A stretch of DNA of 64,000 bases from Acidimicrobium ferrooxidans (GCA_020723485.1 DYIU01000001.1:1-64000); one strand, 5' to 3'. Shown: positions 18,501-26,415, counted from the first letter of the stretch. The notes: generated from the sequence alone by a model not told the origin. Numbers and translations: made by a program.

Positions 18501-19062
18501 TTACCGAGCAACGGTCGAGATCGAAGTTGTCTACGCTGCGGCTCGCCGGGGTGATCCCGTACCAGGTCCCGCGGGTCTGATGAGTGCCCGGATCTAGGTT
18601 GTTGAATGTCGCCCCGCCGTCGTCCGAGCGTTTCACAACTACGTAATCCCTGTCCGCGGGGAACCCGGCCCATGCGTCGTGGGGCTCGTTACGGGTCTTG
18701 TAGGCGATATAGGCGATGTTTCCGTTCATGGCCACCTGGGGGTCGAGGCACTCGCTCGAGCTCCTGTCCATTCGTCCAGTCGAGAGCTTGGAGGGGTACG
18801 CGGGATAAGCCCATGTGAGCCCACCGTTAGTGGAACGCTTGCACATGACGTGGCCGGCTCTGTCCTTCCAGACCAAGAGGACCGTGTCGCCCCAAGTGGC
18901 TATGTCTAACGACTGATAGGCGGTGCTACCGACGTAGATATCCGAGGTCCAACCCGCAGGATATGCGAGAGCGGGGCCGCTGAATATCCCTCCCGCCAAC
19001 GCCACCACAAAAGAGGCCATTAGGATTGCCGCAAGAATAGACCGCTTCTCCCCCATCACCAT
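15514..19062 (-). CDS. Giant secreted protein: sialidase-like propeller, Ig-like domains, four FAEGT repeats
   Basis: An 1182-residue secreted protein. A signal peptide ends near ALAYPAG. The N-terminal half has Asp-box/BNR-like motifs (KRSTNGGLTWAY, KRSDDGGATF) of a sialidase-type propeller. Two Ig-like or HYR-type segments follow (IDTSPPDTNL, VDKTAPSAAI). The last ~400 residues are four tandem ~95-residue repeats, each starting (W/Y/F)xxAEG(T/N/C) and ending VxxERPxYFxY...GGH. It ends without an LPxTG signal. The ATG at 19062 has GGGAGG eight bases upstream; an ATG two codons later with GGGAG is equally plausible. It is the last gene of a five-gene operon and a paralogue of the preceding gene. 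Probably an adhesin or mating-surface protein. Confidence 0.85.
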   Translation of the reverse strand: MVMGEKRSILAAILMASFVVALAGGIFSGPALAYPAGWTSDIYVGSTAYQSLDIATWGDTVLLVWKDRAGHVMCKRSTNGGLTWAYPAYPSKLSTGRMDRSSSECLDPQVAMNGNIAYIAYKTRNEPHDAWAGFPADRDYVVVKRSDDGGATFNNLDPGTHQTRGTWYGITPASRSVDNFDLDRCSVTEPFLLAYQESNGGSQVKNGFLHNVGVMASDGSDQGLQIPTQAAGRAVICPAVSGAGANEYYVSFIERNWESSPGELVAAARYLEGQGWSDWYTLPSGQKAVSLDGYKAHGALRDIDVSCISGAQMRVVWDDTSSGKHEVKLRVLDTNQTQGLSSMRSVDYAPFPKTCRGRELRVYRGQNSGDGRRYLKDAATDSTLLDLGGASQENSNTFNLDQDGRAGSRAYLVGTRLSDGKIYIKRTDVTAPASDPVKVNGQPPSTSPTYFKASFPLSLTNVKDLDWNVTGTDIKSKFNNGVTSVAFKYAPKSSPNSWTTLKTINATGATGLSWATSVSVPGLANGRYYFKGTITDTAGNSSDSTRSGEIVIDTSPPDTNLVSEGTPGEDGWFTSDVTVKLNPVDSYGVEHTKCRIKNNLDGSCGEWNNYGGPFVITEGQWTVEYYSVDKAGNTEATKASGLKVDKTAPSAAILTPEKDAIQTGFEPSQAVLVSGVGSDSGSGLASETLLKDDVRMGAAKTGGFDDPIYVIWDVSKEKAGVYEIELSAKDNAGNIGTATRRVNLDSFSKDWYLAEGNTLPEFTEYLCVINPGDQPARVQLDFMLEDGSVVHPDVHMVAPRTRATLRVKDYVPEGHSGVSAKVHCDNQAIVVERPMYFHYKAADPDRNWKGGHIARGINTLQKQYYFAEGTTRQAGNGGPFDEWLTLQNPGETPANVNITYMLGDGASIEKAYQVASHSRITVSVNNDVGLDKDVSAKVTSDVPLVAERPQYQNYRGYAVDGHNVVGASSPMRKWHFAEGTTKNGFEEWITIQNPGDVEANVTMTYMNGEGKVTTAKKTVPPRSRGTVKVLEDVGDGQDVSADVESDQPIVAERPMYFDYKMKWDGASVAMGETSSSKTFYIAEGCTLSDFETYYCIQNANKADATVTVTYMLGDGTLVVRKYSVKAQSRLTVNVCDEDTGVGPGKNVSAKIASDVPVMIERPMYFNCGGCVGGHVGSAYGID

Positions 19063-19087
19063 CTCCCTTCCCTCCCTGAAGCGGGGA

Positions 19088-22000
19088 TCAGTAAGATTTG
19101 TAGCCGCGGGACGTATGCCCGCCGCTCCATTTCCCCCCGTAGTTGAAGTACATCGGTCTCTCGACCGCTATGTCGTTGTCGCCGACTATCTGGACGGAGA
19201 CGTCTCGCTCAGCCCCGACGGCCTTGTCTATGTCTATGGTCGTCCTGTGCGCCCGCCCCACGGGGTAGGCGATGGGGTCCGAGCGGGTGCCGTCCGGATA
19301 GATAAGCGTGACGTAGGCCACCGCGCCCTCAGAAGGCGAGAACACCGTCACCCACTCTTCGAACCCGGCGCGGGTCGTCCCCTCGGCCAGGTAGAAGGTC
19401 CTCCCGAGTTCGGTCGCCCCGAGCGTGTCGTGGCCCCCCGTCCACCTGTCCTGGTAGTTGAAGTACATGGGCCGCTCGGCCACCACCGGCTGGTCCGATG
19501 TTATCTTCGTCGATACGTCGTGGCCGACGCCCACCAGATCCGCGACGTTATAGGTGGCTCTGGTGCGCTTGGGTATCGAGACGGAGACCTGCTTCTCGGA
19601 GAAGTCCTCGAGGTAGAACGCCATCTTGAGGGACGCTGGAGTGTCGTTGGGATTCTGGACGGTGATGTACTCGTCGAACCCCGGGCGTGTCGCCCCCTCG
19701 GCGAAGTACCAGGTCCTGCTCGTCGCGGAGGCCCCCGCAACCAGATGGCCCCCGTCGATCGCTTCTCTATAGTTGAAGTACATGGGGCGCTCCGCGGCGA
19801 TGGGCTCGTTCGACTCCACGAAAGCGGAGACGTCCTGGTCCGGGCCGACGTCGCTATTGACGTCCACCGTATACCGGCTGTGCGGCCCTATTTCACACGA
19901 CTTCACGATGTTCTGCCCCGTGGCGAGCATATAGGTCACGCTCACCTTGGCGGCCCTGTCGCCGGGGTTCTGCAGGCAGATCCATTCCTCGAACGGGCCA
20001 CCGTTGCCGGCCTGCCTCGTGGTCCCCTCGGCGAAGAAGTACTGCTTCTCGAGCTTGTTTGCCCCTAAGGTGGTGTGCCCGCCGGTCCATGTGCCCTGGT
20101 AGTTGAAGTACATGGGGCGCTCGGCGATGACCGGCTGGCCGTCCGTGTGAAGATGGACGGAGACGTCGTGCTCGCCTTCTACCATGTCGCGGACGTTGAA
20201 AGTGGCCCTGCTCTTCTTGGCGATGGTGGCGGTCCTGGTGATCACCTCACCCGTCTCAAGCATCAGGTCGAACGTAAGCGATGCGTCCTTATCACCGGCG
20301 TCCAAAACGCAGATGTACTCATCGAAGCCCTCAAGCGTGTTTCCCTCGGCGAAATACCAGTTGACCGCCGGGCTCCTGACGAGCTGGAACGTCCTCGGGC
20401 TGGAACTGCTGCTGTGTCCCGCGGCGTCCGTCCCCTTTATCTCAATACTGTGCGGTCCCAGAGCCTTGCTCTCGGTGTTCCACGGGGAGGCAATCGTCGT
20501 GCTCTCGGGGTTATCCACCTGATAGATCCGCTTGCCGTCTATCCAGATGCTTGCCGTTGCGACCTCCCCCGCCCCGTCGTCGACGCTGCCCTTGACGATC
20601 ACCACCGTATTGTCCACTGGCGGGTAGGCCTCCGTCTTCGGGAAGACCACCGCGCAGTCGGGGGCTTCGGTGTCGACCCATACCGCGAGGGAGGCGTTGG
20701 AATCACTCGAGTTGCCCGCCTTGTCGGTGGCCCTGTAGAAGATCGTGTTGCGACCCTCGGGGGCGTTGAAAGGAGAACTGTATAGCACCCAGGAGGCTCC
20801 CGCTCCCCCGGGGGGCTGTACCTTGTACTGGACCTGGTCGAGGTTCGCGTCGCTCGCCGCAATGGTCACTGTGGTCGGAGAGGTCCTCCAGGAGCTGGGG
20901 TCATGCGGAGGGTCGGTCGAAATGTTACAGGTAGGCGCTGTCTTATCTAGCACAATAGTGCTTGAAGCCACTTCCTTAGTGTTACCCGCAGTATCAGTGA
21001 GTATCCCCTTGATGAAATAGGTGCCGTCGCCAATGCTGTTAGTGTTTACCACGGCAGACCATGGAGCATTGTTTAGAGTTGAACCCTTGTCTGTCGGAAG
21101 GTCGCCCCAAGGACCCCCGGGATTTTCAGATACCTTAACCTGTATTGACGTAACGCCGTTGGTGAAGGAATCGCCGTTGGGATCTGTCCCGGTAGTGTTC
21201 CAGTCGTCAACGACGTTGCTAAAAGAAATCCCGAAGTTGGCTTTGGCGTAGACGGACCCTCCCACCTGGTTTCCCTCGATTGCGACGCCGCTTGAGGAAG
21301 GCGCGACGGCATCCGTCCTCTTGACCCGGACATTGCCGTCCGCGCACCTGGCTGCGACGAGGGCCTCACCACCAGGCGCGCGGTCCGCGGCCCAGCTCGA
21401 AGGAGCGGAGCCCTTCATAATGTCCGCATTGGAACCAAACATTGCCCACTCTAGGAAGGCGCCTGTGCTGTCCATGCAAACGATCGAGTTGTCAGCTGAA
21501 TATTGAATAGCTCGGGCTGAAGGTTGCTGCGTGCCAGCGTCGTAGAGCTCCGTGCGCCCTCCCCACGTCGAACCGTTCCAAACCTTGCGACACACATAGT
21601 GGGAGCTGTTGTAGAAGTCGGTCCAGACAACGTTGATAAGACCGGCTCCCTGGCAGGAGACGTCTGGGTCGAGCAGCGTATGTGTGCCCTCGTTCGCGAT
21701 GACGTCGTTCGAGGTTGCAGAGCCGTTGTATCTCATGCAGTAGATATTCCAATGGTGAAAGACGACGTCCTGACCCATGTAGGCGACGAACACGTTGGCG
21801 CCGTCGCTAGCGATTCGCGGCTTGTCCATATAGTCCGTGGAGGCGTCCCACACCTGCCGCTTGCCCGCTGACAAGTCGCCGCCCCCACCCAGCGGCGACC
21901 AGTAGATGTAGATATGATTGGCGATGTTCATCTTCCAGCACAGTGATACGTTGTCGGAGCCGTGCGTGATTTCCACAGCCTCGACAGTATCGGTGGAAGA

Positions 22001-22402
22001 CCCCACATAAGCGAAGTAGCCCGATTCCCATGTCTGACCGGAGTTCGTCGAACGCCTGACGAGGACCTCGCTCTGCAGGGCCCCGGGCCTGTCCTGGCCT
22101 ACGTACGTGGCGTACACAGTGTTGCCTGCTCCAGTCGTCACCCGGGGGCGGGACCCCGTTCCCGCGTCCAGCCTTACAGCTGAACTCCATGTCAGCCCGG
22201 AATCCGTCGAGCGGCGGTAGTAGACGCCGTTGTTCTCATAGACCAGGTGAACGTTTGCGCCTTTGACGGCGATATCGACCGACCCGGTTCCGGCCGTGAC
22301 CGTCTTGTCGGAGGTCCAGCCCGCGGGGTAGGCGAAAGTGGCGCCCGCCAGAGCTAGCATCAATACTGCTGCCAAGGCTGTCACGGCGGAAAGCTTCCTC
22401 AT
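19088..22402 (-). CDS. Giant secreted protein, paralogue of its downstream neighbour
   Basis: About 1104 residues with the same plan: a signal peptide (LAAVLMLALAGATFAYPAG), Asp-box propeller repeats (RRSTDSGLTWSS, RRSTNSGQTWES), Ig-like modules (VLDKTAPTCNIS, VDTEAPDCAV) and four C-terminal FAEGT repeats (WYFAEGNTLEGFDEY, YFFAEGTTRQAGNGGPFEEW, WYFAEGATRPGFDEY, FYLAEGTTRAGFEEW). The start ATG overlaps the stop of the PKD-protein gene as TGATG, so the two are coupled. Tandem duplication with moderate divergence suggests both copies are kept under selection. Surface attachment or recipient recognition is inferred from the domains. Confidence 0.85.
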   Translation of the reverse strand: MRKLSAVTALAAVLMLALAGATFAYPAGWTSDKTVTAGTGSVDIAVKGANVHLVYENNGVYYRRSTDSGLTWSSAVRLDAGTGSRPRVTTGAGNTVYATYVGQDRPGALQSEVLVRRSTNSGQTWESGYFAYVGSSTDTVEAVEITHGSDNVSLCWKMNIANHIYIYWSPLGGGGDLSAGKRQVWDASTDYMDKPRIASDGANVFVAYMGQDVVFHHWNIYCMRYNGSATSNDVIANEGTHTLLDPDVSCQGAGLINVVWTDFYNSSHYVCRKVWNGSTWGGRTELYDAGTQQPSARAIQYSADNSIVCMDSTGAFLEWAMFGSNADIMKGSAPSSWAADRAPGGEALVAARCADGNVRVKRTDAVAPSSSGVAIEGNQVGGSVYAKANFGISFSNVVDDWNTTGTDPNGDSFTNGVTSIQVKVSENPGGPWGDLPTDKGSTLNNAPWSAVVNTNSIGDGTYFIKGILTDTAGNTKEVASSTIVLDKTAPTCNISTDPPHDPSSWRTSPTTVTIAASDANLDQVQYKVQPPGGAGASWVLYSSPFNAPEGRNTIFYRATDKAGNSSDSNASLAVWVDTEAPDCAVVFPKTEAYPPVDNTVVIVKGSVDDGAGEVATASIWIDGKRIYQVDNPESTTIASPWNTESKALGPHSIEIKGTDAAGHSSSSSPRTFQLVRSPAVNWYFAEGNTLEGFDEYICVLDAGDKDASLTFDLMLETGEVITRTATIAKKSRATFNVRDMVEGEHDVSVHLHTDGQPVIAERPMYFNYQGTWTGGHTTLGANKLEKQYFFAEGTTRQAGNGGPFEEWICLQNPGDRAAKVSVTYMLATGQNIVKSCEIGPHSRYTVDVNSDVGPDQDVSAFVESNEPIAAERPMYFNYREAIDGGHLVAGASATSRTWYFAEGATRPGFDEYITVQNPNDTPASLKMAFYLEDFSEKQVSVSIPKRTRATYNVADLVGVGHDVSTKITSDQPVVAERPMYFNYQDRWTGGHDTLGATELGRTFYLAEGTTRAGFEEWVTVFSPSEGAVAYVTLIYPDGTRSDPIAYPVGRAHRTTIDIDKAVGAERDVSVQIVGDNDIAVERPMYFNYGGKWSGGHTSRGYKSY

Positions 22403-23628
22403 CACTGTCTCACCGTGACCATGATCGTGGACGACGCCGAGAGTCCCCCGGAGTCCGACACCGTCACCGAAACGGGGAATGTGCCCGTGTTCTGGAAAGC
22501 GGTGCTCTTGCTCGAGCTTCCCCAGCTGTAGGAGAGGGAATCCCCGTCGGGGTCCGAGGCGTTAGCGTGGTAAGTCACCGTCTGGCCCACCGTGACCAGG
22601 GTGGGCCCGCTTATGCTGACGCTCGGGGCGTGGTTCACATTTGCGGGCGGCTGCGTCGGCGCTGGCGCGGGCGTAATTGTGTTCGAGCCCGCAGCTTCAC
22701 TAACAGGCGCGACGGTTGCAGACTCAAGGGTCGCTTCGGGCGACGTGTCCTTGGATGTCTCACTGGGCGTCTCGGCAGGCGCCGAGCTTTTCGTCTTGGT
22801 CTTCGTCTTCGAAGCGCTCGCCGCTTTGCGGACCTCCGCTTTCTTCTCTTGTTTATGAGATCCCTGAGCGAAGACGCCGACACCCAAGGCCAGCAGTATC
22901 ACGACAAAGATAGAGGCCGACGCGACAAGGTAGTTCCTGGAACCGGAGGTAGCCGCCGCCATGTCATCGTTCCCTGACGCGTTACCCGAGGCGCCTTTCT
23001 TCTCTCCGGCGGACTGCTTCAATCCTGTGAAGAAAGCGGCCAGCGCCGACCGAAGTGATCTGCGCCTGTTGGGCTCTTCCGCGGCCGCAGATCTCTGGTA
23101 TTGATCTGCAGCAGAGTCCCTGAGGAACTCCTCGGTCGCGGGGTCCTCTGTCCCTAACTCCTGCTCAAGGGCTACAGCCGAGCCGTTCGCCTCTTCCCAC
23201 ACTGTGTCCGGGGATTCCACGTGCATTTGAATGACATCAGCGATCTGCCCCTGATCTTGCTCACCTCGCACCTCGCGCAGTTTCCTGCAGCTGGGAATCA
23301 TGGAAAACAGCTCCACGCGGGTGGGGTTCTCGGAAAGCGAGTAGTCGGCGTAGTACTTGTCGAGGGAGTCCTGGCTGACGGCCGGATCGCCGGTGACGAG
23401 CACGACGAGCGCCCCCGGGTGCCTCTGCCGGATGAGCTTGCCGAGGGTGTCTGAGTCCTTTGTCTCCTTGTGCAGGATATAGATGTTGTATTCCATTCCA
23501 AGGAGGCTGTTGGCCTCTCTCCAATCGGTGGACTTGTAAAGGGTGGCGTTCTTGCGGACGTGCTTCTCTATCCTGGAAAGGCTCGTGCTGCTGTGTAGAA
23601 ACACGCTGAACTTGTTGTCTTGCTTCAT
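22402..23628 (-). CDS. Receiver-like / transmembrane / PKD-domain protein
   Basis: A 408-residue membrane protein of unusual layout. The cytoplasmic N-terminus (about 1-115) resembles a degenerate receiver or CheY-like fold (NIYILHKETKDSDTLGKLIRQRHPGALVVLVTGDP). A charged linker follows, then one membrane helix near 225-245 (NYLVASASIFVVILLALGVGVFA). Outside the cell come a Lys/Ala/Ser/Thr-rich stalk, a proline-rich spacer and one PKD domain (about 325-408: VNHAPSVSISGPTLVTVGQ). The ATG at 23628 has GGAGAG seven bases upstream; a TTG six codons earlier is weaker. Coupled to the giant surface protein genes, it may link surface structures to the cell interior. Confidence 0.7.
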   Translation of the reverse strand: MKQDNKFSVFLHSSTSLSRIEKHVRKNATLYKSTDWREANSLLGMEYNIYILHKETKDSDTLGKLIRQRHPGALVVLVTGDPAVSQDSLDKYYADYSLSENPTRVELFSMIPSCRKLREVRGEQDQGQIADVIQMHVESPDTVWEEANGSAVALEQELGTEDPATEEFLRDSAADQYQRSAAAEEPNRRRSLRSALAAFFTGLKQSAGEKKGASGNASGNDDMAAATSGSRNYLVASASIFVVILLALGVGVFAQGSHKQEKKAEVRKAASASKTKTKTKSSAPAETPSETSKDTSPEATLESATVAPVSEAAGSNTITPAPAPTQPPANVNHAPSVSISGPTLVTVGQTVTYHANASDPDGDSLSYSWGSSSKSTAFQNTGTFPVSVTVSDSGGLSASSTIMVTVRQ

Positions 23629-23706
23629 CGTGCTGCTCTCCGGCAAGGGTCACTCAATCCATAATTAGCGTCGGTAAATCAGGAGATGGATCACATTGGA
23701 CCAAGA

Positions 23707-24036
23707 TCAGAACTCCAGGCTTCTGCCGATGACCCCAGCCCGGATCTTTGCCTTTGACCGCCTATTCCCCGCACCGTCAGACCACTCATCATAGCGAAGC
23801 GAGCCCGATACGACAACACGGTCGCCTTTCTTGAGCTCGACCAGGCAGTTCTCGGCGAGCTTGCCGTACGCCTCCACGTCGAAGAAGTCGCTCCGCTTCA
23901 CCTTCTCGCCGGAGCCTGCTTCGGTGTACTCCACGTGAGTGGCGACCCGCATGTTGGCCGCGGTCCCGTTGCTCAAAGTCCCAGCCGCCGGGTCGTCGGT
24001 GAGGTTTCCGACCATTGTGACGTTGTTGATGTTCAA
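23707..24036 (-). CDS. ssb: Single-stranded DNA-binding protein (first copy)
   Basis: A 109-residue OB-fold SSB (NINNVTMVGNLTDDPAA..., DFFDVEAYGKLAENCLVELKKGDRVVVSGSLRYDEW). It lacks the long acidic C-terminal tail of chromosomal SSBs, as is common for mobile-element copies. It would coat single strands made during transfer or replication. Translation starts at a TTG (24036) with an AAAAGGAGGAG box. It lies 15 bp after the Phd-like gene and 78 bp before the receiver/PKD gene. A second, different SSB is at 30251-30595. Confidence 0.92.
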   Translation of the reverse strand: MNINNVTMVGNLTDDPAAGTLSNGTAANMRVATHVEYTEAGSGEKVKRSDFFDVEAYGKLAENCLVELKKGDRVVVSGSLRYDEWSDGAGNRRSKAKIRAGVIGRSLEF

Positions 24037-24051
24037 AGCTTCTCCTCCTTT

Positions 24052-24318
24052 TCATGCATCGATTGCCCGATGCTCTTGCAATCCGTTCTCTTCATCAGAG
24101 ATGTCTACCGGCTCGCCGATATCCGTGCCGGGAGCTTCTTCGGGGTGGAGCTTCCGCTTTAGCGCCTCTGGGACGGGGACGAGCATCGCCACGGGTCGGT
24201 TATATCGATTGAGGATAAAGGCCTCACCGCCCTGCATGACCCTGTCGAAGACCTCGGCCCTGCGTTTGTCGAAGTCTTTGACGGTCAGGCTCCTTACGAT
24301 CAGGTCCTGCTCCTGCAT
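24052..24318 (-). CDS. Phd/YefM-like DNA-binding antitoxin homologue
   Basis: An 88-residue protein. Its N-terminal half (VKDFDKRRAEVFDRVMQGGEAFILNRYNRPVAMLVPV) fits the Phd/YefM antitoxin fold: helix, then strand with 'xxItrxxxPvAvlvp'. The acidic tail is where such antitoxins hold a toxin, but no toxin gene is adjacent. It starts the ssb/surface-protein operon and faces the XRE regulator across a shared 90-bp promoter region. The ATG at 24318 (GGGGAGGAG six bases upstream) is preferred over a GTG eight codons earlier. It may work simply as a repressor of its own operon. Confidence 0.7.
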   Translation of the reverse strand: MQEQDLIVRSLTVKDFDKRRAEVFDRVMQGGEAFILNRYNRPVAMLVPVPEALKRKLHPEEAPGTDIGEPVDISDEENGLQEHRAIDA

Positions 24319-24364
24319 CTTGCGCTCCTCCCCAATATGCACTATTATATGTATGGCATATATC

Positions 24365-24380
24365 CTGTATATACCGTATA
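24365..24380. promoter_or_regulatory. Operator between the Phd-like and XRE genes, identical to the T4SS operator
   Basis: ctgtatataccgtata is an exact copy of 9604-9619. It sits in the divergent promoter region. On the minus strand a TATAAT lies about 16 bp beyond it, so the site would cover that promoter's -35 region. Flanking ctatta/taatag arms make a wider inverted repeat. Confidence 0.65.
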
Positions 24381-24407
24381 GTAATAGTTGGGGAAAGGGG
24401 TGTCAAG

Positions 24408-24719
24408 ATGGGACCGGCAGAAATGGCAAGAAAGCCGAAACCCGCTCCTTCCAATTTCAGCAGGGACGAGCTCACCGAGCTCGAGGTGACGATCGCAAAG
24501 AACCTGAAGATGTACCGCGAGCTCTTCGGGCTGACCCAGCAAGAGGTGGCCCGCAGGATCGGCTCGAGTGTCCAGACAGTCGCCCATTGGGAGCAGGGGC
24601 TAAAGGTCCCACGACCTGAGTGGTTTGGTGCCCTGGCTAAGCTTTACGGAGTGGATGTGGGCGCTTTCTGGAACGAACCACCCAAGACCAAAGGTCGGCG
24701 CACCCGCCGGCCCAAGTAA
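24408..24719 (+). CDS. XRE-family helix-turn-helix regulator
   Basis: A 103-residue Cro/CI-type regulator. The HTH spans about 38-85 (NLKMYRELFGLTQQEVARRIGSSVQTVAHWEQGLKVP), with the canonical LTQQEVA...VSxxTVxxWE pattern, and both termini are basic. The ATG at 24408 has AAAGGGG seven bases upstream. It is alone on the plus strand, divergent from the Phd-like/ssb operon. The 16-bp site in its promoter recurs at the T4SS promoter, so it is the best candidate for the switch controlling conjugation. The Phd-like protein is the alternative binder. Confidence 0.85.
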   Translation: MGPAEMARKPKPAPSNFSRDELTELEVTIAKNLKMYRELFGLTQQEVARRIGSSVQTVAHWEQGLKVPRPEWFGALAKLYGVDVGAFWNEPPKTKGRRTRRPK

Positions 24720-24766
24720 GAAGGCCTCTCTCGTTCGCAGACCGCATGGTTCGGCAGAAGTTTCCG

Positions 24767-25003
24767 CTACCTCTTGTCTTTCGGAGGATTAGGATCGTTT
24801 CCGTAGCTATCCTTCTCCCTGATCCGACCGTCCTTCCCGTGAATTGACAGCTCGGTCTTGTCTCGGCGAGCGGTCTCACGCGCGGCTTCAATTGCTTCTT
24901 TCTGGGTGTCAAAATGCCCTGAAGCTCTTGAAGCACCTTCCCGCTTGCTGCTCCAACCTCCGTCGGGGTTCGGAACAACATGAATTCCGGGATTCTTTGC
25001 CAT
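24767..25003 (-). CDS. DUF2188 domain protein
   Basis: A 78-residue protein matching the DUF2188 pattern: HVVPNPDGGWSSKREGASRASGHFDTQKEAIEAAR...ELSIHGKDGRIREKDSYGNDPNPP. Such proteins are small, common in bacteria and of unknown biochemical function; the conserved end 'I..KDSYG.DP' is intact. The ATG at 25003 is favoured by family length, with a GTG three codons upstream also possible. It is last on the minus strand in the lower-GC operon that begins near 27.9 kb and may be part of it. Confidence 0.8.
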   Translation of the reverse strand: MAKNPGIHVVPNPDGGWSSKREGASRASGHFDTQKEAIEAARETARRDKTELSIHGKDGRIREKDSYGNDPNPPKDKR

Positions 25004-25042
25004 TGTTCTCACATCCTTCCGGGCGTTCCGTGATGCAAGGTG

Positions 25043-25801
25043 CTATTCCCCTCGCATCGTCTTTCGTTGTATCCAGTTTGCGCTGTCAGGTGTAATCAGC
25101 AGAACGTCAATAGGCCCACCAACGTTCTTCTGGCGCGCCTGAAATCGCATCGTGTCAATCGTAGTGCGAACAGCATAGATGGAAAAATCAATAGCGTCTT
25201 GAAGAGCCATTGCATCCCAGAGAATGGGAGGTTTCGGTACTGGTACGGGCTGATTGTTGGGTCCCATCACTAATGACTCGTTCAAAATGCTCGAGATTAT
25301 ATCCGGTTGACCCGCCCACGATGCGCCGTAAGTGAGCTCACCATTTGGTGCAGTGTTTGTCCGTGTAATTTCATTGTTCCTTACATGACAATAGTAGACG
25401 TGTGGGACGCTGACTCTTTCCTCTTTCTTATATCCAGCAATGTGAAATCCGGTGTCAGCGTTTGGGAAATCCCGTCTGAAATAGTCCACCATTTTTCTTG
25501 GAATCGTAGAAACGTCATCATCATCAGCAAGCTCCTCTTCAGCGAACTTCCTAAGGTGGCTTGCAATTGGTACTTTCTTCAGCAGGTCCTCGCCGAAGGT
25601 GTTTACACCAACTTCGAAGAGTGGTTTGCCATTGTCGCCTGCCCTTTTCAGAAGCGCGGTCTTGAAGACATTATCAGAATTGATAGTCTCGACTTTCAAC
25701 GGTTTACCATCGGGACCTGTTCCTTTGGCAGTGATGAACTGTCGGCTATCTGAAGCCTGAACGATACCCTCAGGCACGTAAGTAGTGATCACGAATGTCA
25801 T
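25043..25801 (-). CDS. Proteasome-like Ntn-hydrolase fold protein
   Basis: A 252-residue protein that begins M-TFVITTYVPEGIVQASDSRQF. After Met removal the N-terminal residue would be Thr1, with Asp17 and Arg19 in the positions of the 20S proteasome beta-subunit active site (Thr1, Asp/Glu17, Arg19) and the usual G(I/V)V.A.DSR strand. Lys33 cannot be placed with certainty because an insertion follows. The frame begins at an ATG with GAGGCGG upstream, with no propeptide. It belongs to the minus-strand operon with two DUF2321 proteins. A self-activated peptidase or amidase is a reasonable inference; activity is unproven. Confidence 0.65.
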   Translation of the reverse strand: MTFVITTYVPEGIVQASDSRQFITAKGTGPDGKPLKVETINSDNVFKTALLKRAGDNGKPLFEVGVNTFGEDLLKKVPIASHLRKFAEEELADDDDVSTIPRKMVDYFRRDFPNADTGFHIAGYKKEERVSVPHVYYCHVRNNEITRTNTAPNGELTYGASWAGQPDIISSILNESLVMGPNNQPVPVPKPPILWDAMALQDAIDFSIYAVRTTIDTMRFQARQKNVGGPIDVLLITPDSANWIQRKTMRGE

Positions 25802-25888
25802 GTCATCGCCGCCTCTGTTGCCTTCGCCGATATTTTATCACGATTCGGTGTAGCTCCAAGTCAGCTACTGCCTGGTCGACAGCGTGGG

Positions 25889-26377
25889 TTACGGGGACAA
25901 CATTCTCTTCGTCGTTTCAGCAACAAGCTCAATCATCATTTCCCGTAGTGGCTGACCCGCGTGCTTGACCTTGTTCATCATCCTGTTGAACCGGGTTGCG
26001 GCTAGCTGAACCCCTGGACTGTCGGTCATAAGCTCGTCGATACTCTGTTGGAGGAGTCTCTTCTCTTCGTCAGTTAGATCTTCGAGTTCCGCCGCCATCT
26101 CCTTTGCTACCTTCAGGTTCTTGTCTGTCCAAGGAAACGGGTCACCACACTGAAAGCAGTAGTTGGGAGCTGGTGACATTGACCTACCAATATGACTAAT
26201 GCCTGCCACCTCGTAGTAGCCACGAATATCACTTCCGCAGTTCGGACAGGTCGATATTGTTGGTTCGCTACATCGAGGACAGTACGGTGATTCCTTCATC
26301 GGACTGTCATCGATTCGGTCGGTCAAGACGTGTCCATTCAGACAGATTAACGACGTATGATACCAAGCATCCCTCAC
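25889..26377 (-). CDS. DUF2321 zinc-ribbon protein, copy 1
   Basis: A 162-residue protein of the DUF2321 type: HTSLICLNGHVLTDRIDDSP, then four CxxC-type pairs (YCPRCSEPTISTCPNCGSDIRGYY... NYCFQCGDPFPWT), and a helical C-terminal half ending in ETTKRMLSP. Two zinc ribbons are likely. The family is uncharacterised. A paralogue with the same order of motifs lies at 27011-27517 in the same operon, and between them are a membrane protein and a proline-rich microprotein. The conserved second half (LLQQSIDELMTDSPGVQLAATRFNRMM) is shared by both copies. Confidence 0.75.
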   Translation of the reverse strand: MRDAWYHTSLICLNGHVLTDRIDDSPMKESPYCPRCSEPTISTCPNCGSDIRGYYEVAGISHIGRSMSPAPNYCFQCGDPFPWTDKNLKVAKEMAAELEDLTDEEKRLLQQSIDELMTDSPGVQLAATRFNRMMNKVKHAGQPLREMMIELVAETTKRMLSP

Positions 26378-26415
26378 CTATAGCACCTCTCTCACGCTTC
26401 TATTGTTCCCTTTGC

